Positions 51,328-60,297 of a DNA stretch of 64,000 nt are shown piece by piece. The stretch's first letter is position 1, and each line of letters opens with the position of its first letter. Source of the DNA: Nocardiopsis potens DSM 45234 (lineage in GTDB: Bacteria > Actinomycetota > Actinomycetes > Streptosporangiales > Streptosporangiaceae); assembly GCF_000341105.1 (NCBI RefSeq), contig NZ_ANBB01000013.1:62001-126000 (forward strand), in the 5' to 3' direction. The position numbers and the translations under genes are program-made. A model generated the notes under the pieces. It ran no database searches. It saw only the letters and a program-made list of their open reading frames with translations, and had not been told where the DNA came from.

Positions 51328-52545
51328 TCAGCGGCGGCGGGGCAGCCGCTCGTCCACGGCCAGGGAGGCGGAGATGTAGGCCGCGATCGCCGCGGCGCTG
51401 TTCGGTCCGCGCAGGGCCTCCGCCCGGGCGGTGTAGCCGGGCAGGTCGCGGTGGCGCCCGTTGGCGACGGCGGCCGCGGCGAGCAGCCCGGCGAAGCGGA
51501 ACCGGTCCAGGAAGCTGTGCCCGGAGTCGGCGAAGGGGACCAGTTCGGCGCCGGGGATGCGCGCGGCGGTGCGCTCGGCAACCGGGCGGACGGCGCGCAG
51601 GTCGCGGGCGCCGCTGAGCACCGCGGTGGGCCAGGTGAAGTCCGGCCGGGCGGCGTCCAGGTCGACCGTCTCCCCTTCGAAGGCGGGGAAGCGCTCCGCC
51701 ATGTCGGCGAAGTCGACGGCCGGGTCGAGCGGGCCGCCGTCCGGCACCATCCGGTGCAGGTTCCGGAACAGGATCACCCCGGCCAGGTCGAACTCCAGGA
51801 TGAACGGGGAGGTCTCCGCGGTCTCCCGGCCGGCGAGGCGCTCCACCCGGTTCCAGGTGCCGGTGCGCCCGCGGGCCGCGGCCTCCAGCAGCCGGTCGAC
51901 CGCCCGCACCCCGCCGAACTCGTAGACCACCGGGACCACCCGGCCGGTCCGCTCGGCGGTGACCGCGCCGTCGGCCACCAGTTTGCGCAGCTTCCCGGCG
52001 ACCTCGGCGGTCTCGTCGGCGGAGCCGTCCCACAGCAGCCGGCGGATGTGCTCGCGGGCCGCCTCGCCGTCCGCCGCGGAGTTGATCGCGCTGTCCAGCA
52101 CCATGCCCGCCACCCGGTCGCCGTGCCGGGCGGCGAAGACCTGGGCCAGGTAGCCGCCGTAGGAGGAGCCCCAGACCACGGCCCGGTCCAGGCCGCAGTC
52201 GTCCAGCACCGCGGCGATGTCGTCGGCGGCGGCCTCCACGGTGATCGCGTCCACCGGCAGGTCGGTGCCGTCGCGGCGGCGCCGGGACAGGCCCACCCCG
52301 CGGTGCTCGACCATCACGGTGTCGAAGCCCCGCTTGCCGGCGTCCCGGCGCATCATCCGGTAGGGCATCACCGAGGCCAGCCCGGGCCCTCCGGGGACGA
52401 CCAGCAGCGGGACGCCCCCTGGGGCGCCCTCCCGCACGTAGCCGAGGTCGAACACATCGTCGCCGTCGGGGTGCACCGGGCGGGGCACGGTTCGGACACC
52501 GGGCAGGCGGAGCAGGCTCTCGGCCTGCCTGAGGGGCTGCTTCAT
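51328..52545 (-). CDS. alpha/beta hydrolase, proline-iminopeptidase-like (S33)
   Basis: 405 residues. Oxyanion motif VPGGPGLASV, nucleophile elbow WGSSYGGYLAQ, acid region LSGARDLRAV, and catalytic His in DSGHSFLDRF. Related enzymes remove N-terminal Pro or other groups from peptides. Longer than simple esterases because of a cap domain. ATG 52545. Confidence 0.82.
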   Translation of the reverse strand: MKQPLRQAESLLRLPGVRTVPRPVHPDGDDVFDLGYVREGAPGGVPLLVVPGGPGLASVMPYRMMRRDAGKRGFDTVMVEHRGVGLSRRRRDGTDLPVDAITVEAAADDIAAVLDDCGLDRAVVWGSSYGGYLAQVFAARHGDRVAGMVLDSAINSAADGEAAREHIRRLLWDGSADETAEVAGKLRKLVADGAVTAERTGRVVPVVYEFGGVRAVDRLLEAAARGRTGTWNRVERLAGRETAETSPFILEFDLAGVILFRNLHRMVPDGGPLDPAVDFADMAERFPAFEGETVDLDAARPDFTWPTAVLSGARDLRAVRPVAERTAARIPGAELVPFADSGHSFLDRFRFAGLLAAAAVANGRHRDLPGYTARAEALRGPNSAAAIAAYISASLAVDERLPRRR

Positions 52546-52673
52546 CGGCCCATCATGCCCGTTTCGCGGCGGTCCATGCGAAGGCGGGCGGATGCGCGCC
52601 GGGCCGAATCCGGCCCGCCCGCCGGCCCGGAAGCGGCGGGGCCTGTCCGAGGCGGCTGGGAGGATACGGCGCC

Positions 52674-53141
52674 ATGACCGACCTCTACGCGATACGGGTG
52701 CTGGCGGTCGATCCGCCGCACCGCCGCATACGGCTGCGGGTGACCGCCGTCGACCCGGACGTCCGGCACTCCCCGCTGCCCGACGGCGCGGACTTCTTCC
52801 GCAGCGACCTGGAGGAGGACGAGGCCGTACTGGACCTCCTCGCCGAGGAGGAGGGCCGCCTGCACGAGGACTTCGTCGTGGGCGTGGAGCGGATCGCGAC
52901 GCGCAACCACCCCTTCACCGCGGAGGCCGAAGAGCGGCTGCGCGCGGCCGGCACGGGATTCCCCTGGGAGGACGAGGGTCCGTTGGGCGAGATGTCCCCG
53001 GAGGCCGCCGCGAACCTGGTCCGCTGCGAGGAGGTGCGCATGGGGGCCGATTACGACGTGCTGGTCGCCGACCCCCGGCTGATCGGGCACCTGAAGGCCG
53101 GCCAGTGGTGGCGCACCGCCGCCTTCCCCGGCGCGGACTGA
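52674..53141 (+). CDS. hypothetical acidic protein
   Basis: 155 residues. TDLYAIRVLAVDPPHRRIRLRVTAVDPDVRHSPLPDG opens it; the middle is acidic (SDLEEDEAVLDLLAEEEG). No signal or membrane segment and no family recognised. Stand-alone. Confidence 0.6.
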   Translation: MTDLYAIRVLAVDPPHRRIRLRVTAVDPDVRHSPLPDGADFFRSDLEEDEAVLDLLAEEEGRLHEDFVVGVERIATRNHPFTAEAEERLRAAGTGFPWEDEGPLGEMSPEAAANLVRCEEVRMGADYDVLVADPRLIGHLKAGQWWRTAAFPGAD

Positions 53142-53313
53142 CGGCGCGGACCGAGGGGCGGCCTGCGGGCGGCACGGGGCCGCGCCCCGGCGCTTCCTCG
53201 GCGGTGGCCGCCCCTGCCGGGTGCGCGGAGCCGCGCGGCCGGCCCCTGGGCCGGGGCCGCCCCACCGGCCCGGGCCGGGGAAGGGCGGCGGGACGGCGCG
53301 GCCCCGGCCCGGG

Positions 53314-53565
53314 TCAGCCGGTGCGGCGGGACGCGGTGCGCTCCTGGGCCGGGTAGGGCAGCAGCGCCATCTCCCGGGCGTTCTTGATCGCGGCGGCGAT
53401 GAGCCGCTGCTGCCGGGCGGTCACCCCGGTGACCCGGCGGCTGCGGATCTTTCCCCGGTCGGAGATGAACTTGCGGAGCAGGTCGGTGTCCTTGTAGTCG
53501 ATGTAGTCGACGCCCTTCAGCGGGTCGGACTTGGGGCGGCGGGGGACTCGGCGGTTCGCGGGCAC
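53314..53565 (-). CDS. rpsR: 30S ribosomal protein S18, zinc-independent paralogue
   Basis: 83 residues with the S18 core ([50 protein letters not shown]). No Cys, whereas the zinc form (C+) has a cluster, so this is the C- form that replaces it under zinc starvation. GTG start with AAGGA upstream. It follows the Mrf-like gene by 52 bases and shares its Zur box. Confidence 0.9.
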   Translation of the reverse strand: MPANRRVPRRPKSDPLKGVDYIDYKDTDLLRKFISDRGKIRSRRVTGVTARQQRLIAAAIKNAREMALLPYPAQERTASRRTG

Positions 53566-53617
53566 GGCGGTTCCTTCTCTCTCGCTTCCGGTGCGGCGGC
53601 CTGGGTTCGGGGCGGGC

Positions 53618-54796
53618 TCAGCGGGCGGCGGCGATGATGTCGTCGAACGGGTCGTCGGAGCCGCCGCGGGTGTAGCCGGCGGCCATCTCCTCGTCAGTGA
53701 GCAGGCAGGAGTCGAGCAGCGCGGTGAGCCGCTCGGCGTCCAGGCCCGGGCCGGTGAAGCTGATGCACTGGCAGCGGTCGCCGTGCTCGGGCCGCCAATC
53801 CAGGGAGGCGGCGGCCTTGCGGTGCTCGGAGACCAGCTCCCAGGCGGCGTCGGGGAGCGCGGCGAGCCAGGGGCCGTTGGGCTCGATGGCGACCGCGCCG
53901 CCCGCGCCGTCCCAGGCGAGCATGGTGTCGGGGTGGCTGGCCAGCCAGAACCGGCCCCGGCTCCGCACCGAGCAGGAGATCACGTCGTCCAGGGCGCCGT
54001 GCAGCCGGCCGGGGTGGAGCGGGCGGGAGCGGCGCCAGGTGACGGTGCGGACCCCGCCGGCCTCGTGGAAGTCCGGGGGCTGGGCGGTGGCCGGGTCGGT
54101 GCGCGCGGCGGCCGCCTCCGGGTCGAACCCGGCGTCGGCCATGACCCGCAGCGCGTCGCCCTCGGGGGGCGCGACGACCGCCGCCGGGTTGAGCTGGACC
54201 AGCATGGCCGCGCAGCGGTCGCGCTCCTGAGTGGTGCACCCCTCCGCGTCCAGCACCACCGACCCGGGGTACTCCACCTGCTCCACCAGGACCTCGGCGA
54301 CGCCCCGGGCGTCCTCCTCGGCGACGTCGAGCCCCCGGTCGGCCAGCGCGTCGGCGGTGGCGAGGTCGCCCAGCAGGCGGTCGGCGGCGACCGCGCCGAT
54401 GACGCCGGAGAGCCGGAGCAGGTCGGTCACCGGCCGGTCGCCGACCGTGCTCATGGTCAGCGCCTCCGCGATGGCGCGGGGCGGCACCGAGTCCCAGCCC
54501 TCGACCACGTAGAGCGGGTGCTCGCCGCGCTCGGCCAGCCGGCACAGCAGCGGGATCAGGTCCAGCCGCATGGTGCAGGAGACGCAGGAGTGCACCAGTT
54601 CGACCCGGGTCCGCTCGACGACCCCCCAGCGGTCGCGCACCACCCGGTGCACCTCGCCCTCGGCGATGCGGCTCATGTCGTGGTGGACGGCGATCGCGCC
54701 GGGCTCGGCCATCAGCAGCCGGTCGACCGCGCGGGTGCGCGCGCCGCCGTGCAGGCCGGTCACCAGGGCGACGCGCGCGGGCAGGGCGTAGTCCAT
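53618..54796 (-). CDS. CobW-like GTPase-family protein, Mrf-type (ribosome hibernation factor under zinc limitation)
   Basis: 392 residues. The CobW layout is present, but the P-loop is degenerate ([13 protein letters not shown] instead of GxxGxGKT) and the metal motif is HSCVSCTMR (Cys71, Cys74) rather than CxCC. This form matches mycobacterial Mrf, which recruits the hibernation factor to zinc-independent ribosomes. A Zur-like box lies 38 bases upstream of its start. First gene of an operon with rpsR. Confidence 0.82.
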   Translation of the reverse strand: MDYALPARVALVTGLHGGARTRAVDRLLMAEPGAIAVHHDMSRIAEGEVHRVVRDRWGVVERTRVELVHSCVSCTMRLDLIPLLCRLAERGEHPLYVVEGWDSVPPRAIAEALTMSTVGDRPVTDLLRLSGVIGAVAADRLLGDLATADALADRGLDVAEEDARGVAEVLVEQVEYPGSVVLDAEGCTTQERDRCAAMLVQLNPAAVVAPPEGDALRVMADAGFDPEAAAARTDPATAQPPDFHEAGGVRTVTWRRSRPLHPGRLHGALDDVISCSVRSRGRFWLASHPDTMLAWDGAGGAVAIEPNGPWLAALPDAAWELVSEHRKAAASLDWRPEHGDRCQCISFTGPGLDAERLTALLDSCLLTDEEMAAGYTRGGSDDPFDDIIAAAR

Positions 54797-55205
54797 GTCG
54801 GGGAACCTCGTCTCTCCTCACCCGAACTTTGAAAATGATTATCATTACTGTACAACGGCCGGCGGGATGCTCCGGACCGGCGCGGCCGGGAGGGCGAGAA
54901 GCAGGGAGGGGACACGTCGGCACCGCCCGGCCCTGGATGCGGACCATGCGAAAGAGCCGGTCGGCACCGCGCGGCGGCCCGGTGCGGAGCGGGGGCGAGG
55001 ACCTCCGGGGCCCTCCCCGGAGCGGCGGACGCCGCCCCGGCCGGCGGGCCGACGGGGCACCGGCCCCGGTGCGGGCGGAGCGGCGCAGGCCCGGCGGCCC
55101 CGCCGGGGGCCGCGCTCCCCCATCAGGGGCGGAGCGGGGCGAGAAGGGCACGGCGGCCGGCGGGAGGCGGGGCGCCGCCTCCCCGTCCGCCCGCCCGTCC
55201 TCCGG
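54797..55205. other. non-coding gap containing Zur box
   Basis: About 410 bases between the Mrf-like gene and a VOC gene on the same strand. Only the Zur-like box is recognised; the rest is low-complexity. Confidence 0.5.
54834..54846. promoter_or_regulatory. Zur-like operator
   Basis: AATGATTATCATT, a palindrome with one central base, embedded in GAAAATGATTATCATTACTG. It resembles the TGAAAATGATTTTCATTTTCA Zur consensus. Placement upstream of an Mrf/rpsR operon supports zinc control. Confidence 0.8.
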
Positions 55206-55580
55206 TCAGGCGCCGCCGGCCGCCGGCTCGGCCAGTACGAAGGCGTTGCCGTCCGGGTCGCTGAAGCCCGCCTCGCGCCCCCAGGGGTGCTCGTCGGGGC
55301 CCTCCACCTCGACCCCCGCGGCGGCCAGCCGGGCGCAGTCGCCGTCCAGGTCGTCGCTCTCCAGGGTGATGCCCCGGGTTCCGCACTGCGTGAAGCCCTG
55401 CTCCAGCACGGTCAGCACGAACCCGGTGCCCGCCCCGGGCGGGGCCACCTGGAGCCATCGGACGTGCCCCAGGGTGCGGTCGGCCAGCACGGTGAACCCG
55501 AGGACGCCGACGTAGAAGTCCCTGGCCCGGTCCTGGTCGACGACGGGAAGGGCGATCAGCCTGGCGTGCGTGATGGCCAT
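55206..55580 (-). CDS. VOC/glyoxalase-fold protein
   Basis: 124 residues from ATG 55580 (AITHARLIALPVVDQDRARDFYVGVLGFTVLADRTLGHVRWLQVAPPGAGTGFVLTVL ... GFSDPDGNAFVLAEP). Typical VOC. Divergent from the Cys-rich peptide gene. No metal residues are certain. Confidence 0.8.
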   Translation of the reverse strand: MAITHARLIALPVVDQDRARDFYVGVLGFTVLADRTLGHVRWLQVAPPGAGTGFVLTVLEQGFTQCGTRGITLESDDLDGDCARLAAAGVEVEGPDEHPWGREAGFSDPDGNAFVLAEPAAGGA

Positions 55581-55734
55581 ACCACCATGATCGGGACGGA
55601 ACGGTCGGCGCGCCAGGGGGACACGCGGAAAGCCCCCTCCCGCCGCCGCGCAGACCGCCGCACCGCCCCGGAGGCCGTTGACTTTCCGAGGCGCACCGCT
55701 GATGCTCCGTAGGAGAGAGGGAGGTGACACCCCG

Positions 55735-55809
55735 ATGAGTGGATGCTCCTGCGGGCACGGCTCCTCGTGCTCCTGCTCGGCCGGCTGCTCCTGCGGCTGC
55801 AACGGCTAG
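55735..55809 (+). CDS. 24-residue Cys-rich peptide (metallothionein-like)
   Basis: ATG 55735 to TAG 55807-55809. Nine cysteines in 24 residues in the pattern C-x-C and C-x-C-x2/3-C, with one His near residue 8, no aromatic residues, and Ser/Gly filler. A GGAGGTGA ribosome site at 55720-55727 is an eight-base match to the anti-SD, seven bases before ATG, which strongly favours translation. A TTGACT box starts at 55678. Likely binds zinc or copper; a RiPP precursor is possible but no leader or modifying enzyme is seen. It is about 900 bases from the Zur box. Confidence 0.7.
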   Translation: MSGCSCGHGSSCSCSAGCSCGCNG

Positions 55810-55847
55810 CGTCCCCCGTCCCCGATGAGCCGGCCCCGGCTCCCGGC

Positions 55848-55876
55848 GAGCGGCGCCTCCCCCCGGAGCGCCGCTC
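55848..55876 (+). terminator. hairpin after Cys-rich peptide gene
   Basis: 9-bp stem GAGCGGCGC/GCGCCGCTC with an 11-base loop, 38 bases after the stop. No T-run. Confidence 0.35.
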
Positions 55877-56057
55877 CGCCCGGCACCCGCCCGCCGCCCC
55901 GCAGCGGACGCCCGGCACCGCCCCCGCGCCCCCGCTCCTGACCGGCCGCCCCTCCGCAGCGGCCGGAAGAGGCCCGGCTCCTCCCCCGTATTGACACCGC
56001 GCACGCGCGTCCGGTGGGATCGGTTCCGCCCCGAGCCGGCGACCGGAATGAGCCCCC

Positions 56058-58409
56058 GTGCCCCCCTCACCCCCCATGTCGGACCTCAGGCCCGAAGACC
56101 CGCGGCGGATCGGCCCCTTCCGGATCCGGGGCAGGCTCGGAGCCGGCGGGATGGGCGTGGTCTACGGCGCCACCGGCCCCGGCGGGGACCGGGCCGCGGT
56201 CAAGGTGATCCGCACCGACCTGAGCGACGAGGCCTGGTTCCGGGAGCGGTTCACCCGGGAGATCCGGCTGATGGAGCGGGTGCGGGCGCGGTGCGCCGCG
56301 CCGCTGGTCGCCGCCGGCCCCGAGGACGTCCCCCCGTGGTACGCCACCGCGTACGTGCCCGGCCCGACGCTGAGCCGGCGGATCACCGGCCAGGGGCCGA
56401 TGCCGCCCGCCCGGGCGCGGGCGCTGGCGGTGGCGATGGCCGAGGCGATCGAGGGCGTGCACGCCGCCGGGATCGTCCACCGCGACCTCAAACCGGCCAA
56501 CGTGATCCTGGCCCCCGACGGCCCCAAGGTGATCGACTTCGGCATCGCCCGGGCCGTCGACGAGACCCGGCTGACCATGACCGGCGAGCTGTTCGGCTCG
56601 CCGGGGTGGATGAGCCCCGAGCGGTACCGGGGGCACGCCGGCCCCGAGGACGACGTGTTCGCCTGGGGCGCCCTGGTCGCCTACGCGGCCACCGGCGAGC
56701 CCCCGTTCGGCCGCGGCGGCGCCGAGACCATGATGTACCGGGTCCTGAACGAGGAGCCCCGGCTGGACGCGCTCCCCCCGGAACTGGCCGGGCCGGTGGC
56801 GCTGGCGCTCTCCAAGGACCCGGCCGAGCGCCCCTCCCCCGGGGAGCTGATCCGGATGGCCGCCGCCGCAGGGGCCGACGGGATCGGCGGGGACGACGGC
56901 GACACCATCGTGGCCGCGGTGCTCGCCCGGGACTGGCCCGCCCCGGACGGCGTCCCGGTGGTGCGCTCGGCCGCACCGGAACCGGCCGGACGGGCCGAGG
57001 CCCCGGTACCGGGCGGGGGCGGCCCCCGCCCGCCGGCCCCGCCGCCCGGACCGCCGTCCGATCCCGTCCCGCCGCCGCGGGCGGGGCGGCGCGGCCGCCG
57101 GGGCGCGTCGGCCGCGATCGCCGGCGCCGCCGCGATCGTGCTGGCCGCCTCTGTCGGAGCCTGGGTCGCGCTCCGCTCCCCCGGGGGCGGCCCCGGCGGC
57201 CCGCAGGGCGGGGAAGGACCCGGCTCCCTGACGGTGTGGCTGCTTGAGCAGCCCTCCCCGGAGTCCGCCGAGGCCGCCGCCCCGCTGTTCGAGGGGGCCG
57301 AGCGCCGCTACCGGCAGGACCACCCGGACACCGCGGTCGAGGTGGAGTACATCCCCCGCGACCGGCTCTCCGCGCGGCTCTCCGCGGCGGCGGCCGCCGG
57401 GGAGGGCCCGGACGTGGTGGAGGTGTCCATCTCGGAGACGGCGTCCTGGGCCGAGCAGGGCGCCCTGCTCGGCCTGGACGCCTACACCGCCGGCTGGGAG
57501 GAGGGCGGGCGGCTGCACCAGGGGGCGGTGGAGGCCACGCGGTACCGAGGGGAGCAGTACGGGATACCGTGGCGGCTCACCGCGGCCTCCCTGGTCTACC
57601 GCTCCGACTGGCTCGACGCGATCGGCGCGGAGCCGCCGCGGACCTGGGACGACCTGCTGGAGGTCGCCTCCGCGATCGAGGAGGAGTACGACGCCCCCGG
57701 GTTCGCCGCACCGACCGACTCCTTCTTCGCCCTCTCCGGGTTCGTCCGGGCCGCCGGCGGCGAGATCGCGGCCCAGGAGGACGGCCGCTGGCAGGGGCGG
57801 CTGTCCTCGGCGGAGAGCAGGCGGGCCATCGAGTTCTACACCGGCCTGCCCGACCAGGACGGGGTCTCCTCGAGCCGGTACACCGGCCTGTTCGAGATGG
57901 AGACGATGGACGAACTGGGGACCGACGAGCTCGGCATGGTCGTCAGCGGCCCGTGGGCCCGCACCGCCCTGCGGCAGGGGGCCACCGTCGAGGCGATGGA
58001 GAACCTGGGCGCGGCGCCGCTCCCGGGCCCGGACGGCCCGGCCGCCTCGCCCGCCTCCGGTACGGCGCTGGCGGTGCCCGCGGGCACCCCGCACCCCGAG
58101 TACGCATTCGACCTGGTCGCCCTGCTGGCCGGCGAGGAGCTCGGCCCGCGCTGCGCCGACGCCTCCGAGGCCTTCCCCGCCTACCCCGACCTGCTGGAGG
58201 ACTCCGCCGGCCTGGACGACCCGCTGCGCGCCGCCACCGCCGAGCGGCTGCCGGACGCCTTCTTCCCGCCGGCCGCCCCCGGCTGGCCCGCCGTCCACGA
58301 GGACGGGGTGATCCACGAGGCGCTCACCGCCGTCACCGAGGGCGACGACCCCGCGAAGGCGCTGGGGAAGGCCGACGCCGACCTCACCGGGCTGCTCAAC
58401 CCGTCCTGA
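56058..58409 (+). CDS. Ser/Thr protein kinase fused to an extracellular solute-binding (family 1) sensor domain
   Basis: 783-residue receptor kinase. Residues 18-265: Hanks-type kinase with GAGGMGVVYGA, Lys49 (AAVKV), catalytic HRDLKPAN (Asp143), DFG (160-162) and an activation loop with Thr (TRLTMTGE). Residues 300-345: Pro/Gly linker, then one membrane helix at 350-372. From about residue 389 the outer domain begins LTVWLLEQ and follows an extracellular-solute-binding protein (family 1) fold (WEEGGRLHQGAVEATRYRGEQYGIPWRLTAASLVYRSDWLDAIG; RTWDDLLEVASAIEEEYD; GRLSSAESRRAIEFYTGL; GMVVSGPWART). So a kinase senses an external ligand by a transporter-type domain, without a transporter nearby. GTG 56058 has a weak GGA upstream; ATG 56076 is an alternative. 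Confidence 0.9.
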   Translation: MPPSPPMSDLRPEDPRRIGPFRIRGRLGAGGMGVVYGATGPGGDRAAVKVIRTDLSDEAWFRERFTREIRLMERVRARCAAPLVAAGPEDVPPWYATAYVPGPTLSRRITGQGPMPPARARALAVAMAEAIEGVHAAGIVHRDLKPANVILAPDGPKVIDFGIARAVDETRLTMTGELFGSPGWMSPERYRGHAGPEDDVFAWGALVAYAATGEPPFGRGGAETMMYRVLNEEPRLDALPPELAGPVALALSKDPAERPSPGELIRMAAAAGADGIGGDDGDTIVAAVLARDWPAPDGVPVVRSAAPEPAGRAEAPVPGGGGPRPPAPPPGPPSDPVPPPRAGRRGRRGASAAIAGAAAIVLAASVGAWVALRSPGGGPGGPQGGEGPGSLTVWLLEQPSPESAEAAAPLFEGAERRYRQDHPDTAVEVEYIPRDRLSARLSAAAAAGEGPDVVEVSISETASWAEQGALLGLDAYTAGWEEGGRLHQGAVEATRYRGEQYGIPWRLTAASLVYRSDWLDAIGAEPPRTWDDLLEVASAIEEEYDAPGFAAPTDSFFALSGFVRAAGGEIAAQEDGRWQGRLSSAESRRAIEFYTGLPDQDGVSSSRYTGLFEMETMDELGTDELGMVVSGPWARTALRQGATVEAMENLGAAPLPGPDGPAASPASGTALAVPAGTPHPEYAFDLVALLAGEELGPRCADASEAFPAYPDLLEDSAGLDDPLRAATAERLPDAFFPPAAPGWPAVHEDGVIHEALTAVTEGDDPAKALGKADADLTGLLNPS

Positions 58410-58416
58410 CCGGGAC

Positions 58417-58436
58417 GGCCGCCGCGGCGGGCGGCC
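58417..58436 (+). terminator. hairpin after kinase gene
   Basis: 7-bp stem GGCCGCC/GGCGGCC with a 6-base loop, 8 bases after the stop, followed by GGCGGACTTTACCC, a weak T-run. Confidence 0.45.
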
Positions 58437-58563
58437 GGCGGACTTTACCCGAACGTGGCGGCGAGCCAATCGAGTCCTTCCTCCGGTCACCGGCATGGTG
58501 GGGTCTGAGGCCGATGCCGACGCGCCCCGGGCCGCAGCGGCCGGGGCACCGAAGGGGGCACCG

Positions 58564-59088
58564 ATGGTGAACGGGCGGCCGAGCGGATGGCGGGTCTTCG
58601 CCGCATGCCTGCTGGTCTTCGCCGGTGCGGCCAACCTCGTCCAGGGGGCGGTGGCCGGGTTCGTCCCGGAGTACTACCTGGCCGCGGAGGGGCAGCCGCT
58701 GGTGAGCGGGTACGCCGCGTGGGGGGTGCTGCTGGCGGCGTGGGGCGTCCTCCTGATCGCGGCCGGTGCCGCCGCCGCGTACGGCGGGATGCGGGCCAGG
58801 GTGCTCGGCACCGCGGCCGCCGGGCTGAACGCCGTCGCCCAGCTGCTCTTCCTCGACGCCTACCCGGTCTGGTCGGTGCTGGTGATCCTCGCCGACGGGG
58901 TGGCGGTCTACGGGCTGACCGCCGGCTGGTCCGGCGGCGCCGCACCGGCCGGCCCGGTCCCCGAGGCCCGCCAGGAGGCCTACCTGGCCGGGCGCCGCGA
59001 CGCCGACCGCGTCCCGGCCCCCGGCGGCGAGCCGGGGGAGCCGCAGCGGCCGGTGCACTCCGGCAGGCACGCACGCTCCCTGGACTGA
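58564..59088 (+). CDS. small polytopic membrane protein (DUF7144-like)
   Basis: 174 residues with four hydrophobic helices (VFAACLLVFAGAANLVQGAVAGFV; GYAAWGVLLAAWGVLLIAAGAAAAYGG; VLGTAAAGLNAVAQLLFLDAYPVW; VLVILADGVAVYGLTAGW) and a hydrophilic tail. The pattern matches actinomycete DUF7144 membrane proteins of unknown role. ATG 58564 follows AAGGGGG; an upstream ATG at 58495 is a weaker start. Confidence 0.72.
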   Translation: MVNGRPSGWRVFAACLLVFAGAANLVQGAVAGFVPEYYLAAEGQPLVSGYAAWGVLLAAWGVLLIAAGAAAAYGGMRARVLGTAAAGLNAVAQLLFLDAYPVWSVLVILADGVAVYGLTAGWSGGAAPAGPVPEARQEAYLAGRRDADRVPAPGGEPGEPQRPVHSGRHARSLD

Positions 59089-59154
59089 CCCCCGGGGCGG
59101 GCCGCCCCGCGCGGGGAGCGCCTCCGGAAGCACCTCCGGGGCACCGGCGCGGGG

Positions 59155-59346
59155 TCAGCCGGCGGCGGTCTCCGCGGCGGGGCGGTCGGGGGCGCCCTCG
59201 ACGGCCTCGGCGAACCGGGAGCGGAGGCGGCCGCGGACCTCGTCGGGGGTGTAGGCGCGCCTGCGGCGCTCGGCCCGGGCGATGATCACTCCGGTGGCGG
59301 CGACGCCCGCGAGGCCCGCCAGTCCCATTGCCTTCCACCAACGCAT
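59155..59346 (-). CDS. short membrane protein
   Basis: 63 residues: one N-terminal helix (MRWWKAMGLAGLAGVAATGVIIA) then RRRRAYTPDEVRGRLRSRF. Divergent from the amidase-like gene, 18 bases apart. Function unknown. Confidence 0.6.
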   Translation of the reverse strand: MRWWKAMGLAGLAGVAATGVIIARAERRRRAYTPDEVRGRLRSRFAEAVEGAPDRPAAETAAG

Positions 59347-59364
59347 GGCCCCTAGGCTACAGCC

Positions 59365-60030
59365 GTGACCGATATGCGCATCAGCCTGGACGAGGCCGTC
59401 GAACTCACCCGGACCGGCGATGTGTGGCTGTTCCGCGGCAGCTCGGTGCCGGACCGGGCGATCCAGTGGACGACCAACAGCCCCGTCAACCACGTCGGCA
59501 TGTCCGTCGTCCTGGACGACCTGCCGCCGCTGATGTGGCACGCCGAGCTCGGCAAGTCGCTGCCGGACATGTGGGCCGGCGGCCACCACCGCGGGGTCCA
59601 GCTGCACGACCTCCGCGACGCGGTGGTCGTCTGGGCCACCAAGTACGGGCAGCGCGCCTGGCTCCGCCAGCTCGACCACCCGGTCGGCCGGGAGGCCGAG
59701 GACGCCGTGCTGCGCACCGTCGCCCGGCTGGACGGGACCCCCTTCCCCTCCACCGCCCGGCTCGCCGGGCGGTGGCTGCGCGGCCGGATCCCCCCGCTGC
59801 TGAGGCGGCGCGGCCGCAGCGAGGCGGCCCTGGAGACCGCCTACTGCGCGGAGGTCGTCGCGCTCACCTACGAGGCGATGGGGCTGCTGCCGGGCGGGCG
59901 GCGGCCCGACTGGTACGACCCCGGCCGGTTCTGGAGCGGCGACGGCCTGGACCTGAAGGGCGGCGCCCGGCTGGGCGGGGAGATCCCGGTGGACGTCCCG
60001 CCCGGCGCCCGCCCCTCCTCGGCCCCCTGA
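59365..60030 (+). CDS. permuted NlpC/P60-like (YiiX-type) protein
   Basis: 221 residues. His in VNHVGMSV near residue 48 and Cys in TAYCAEVVALTYEAMGLL near residue 170 form the circularly permuted papain-like pair; MWHAELGK follows the first. These proteins hydrolyse amide or ester bonds, in some cases of cell wall or lipids. Start GTG 59365; cytoplasmic or peripheral, no signal peptide. Confidence 0.72.
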   Translation: MTDMRISLDEAVELTRTGDVWLFRGSSVPDRAIQWTTNSPVNHVGMSVVLDDLPPLMWHAELGKSLPDMWAGGHHRGVQLHDLRDAVVVWATKYGQRAWLRQLDHPVGREAEDAVLRTVARLDGTPFPSTARLAGRWLRGRIPPLLRRRGRSEAALETAYCAEVVALTYEAMGLLPGGRRPDWYDPGRFWSGDGLDLKGGARLGGEIPVDVPPGARPSSAP

Positions 60031-60091
60031 CCCGGCGCCCGGCGGGCGCAAAGCGCCCGCCCGCCCTTCCGCGCCGGAAGCCGCCCGCAGG

Positions 60092-60297
60092 TCAGAGGCC
60101 CACTCCCGGCACCCCCGGAACGATGCCCTCCCGCCCACCGCGCTGCCCGGGGACCGCCCGGGGCCCGGCCCGGAGGCCCCGTTCGGTGATCTCGAAGACC
60201 TGCCCGTCCTCGGGGAAGACGACGTTGGGGCGCGCGGAGTGCGTGACGTCGTCGCCGAGATGGGTGGGAATGAGCCGCAGGTCCGGCCGCCCGGACG
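60092..60297 (-). pseudogene. C-terminal gene remnant without a start
   Basis: About 65 codons reading SGRPDLRLIPTHLGDDVTHSARPNVV, then VFPEDGQVFEITERGLRAG, with third-position G/C bias like a real gene, ending in TGA at 60092-60094. The frame has no ATG or GTG after the LysR stop (60298) and is not in the LysR frame. I infer the 3' end of a deleted gene; the family is not recognised. Confidence 0.4.

Noticed and set aside
55735-55809. Cys-rich ORF as a lanthipeptide or other RiPP precursor
   Set aside because: No leader and no modifying enzyme nearby; the metal-binding reading is simpler, though not proven.
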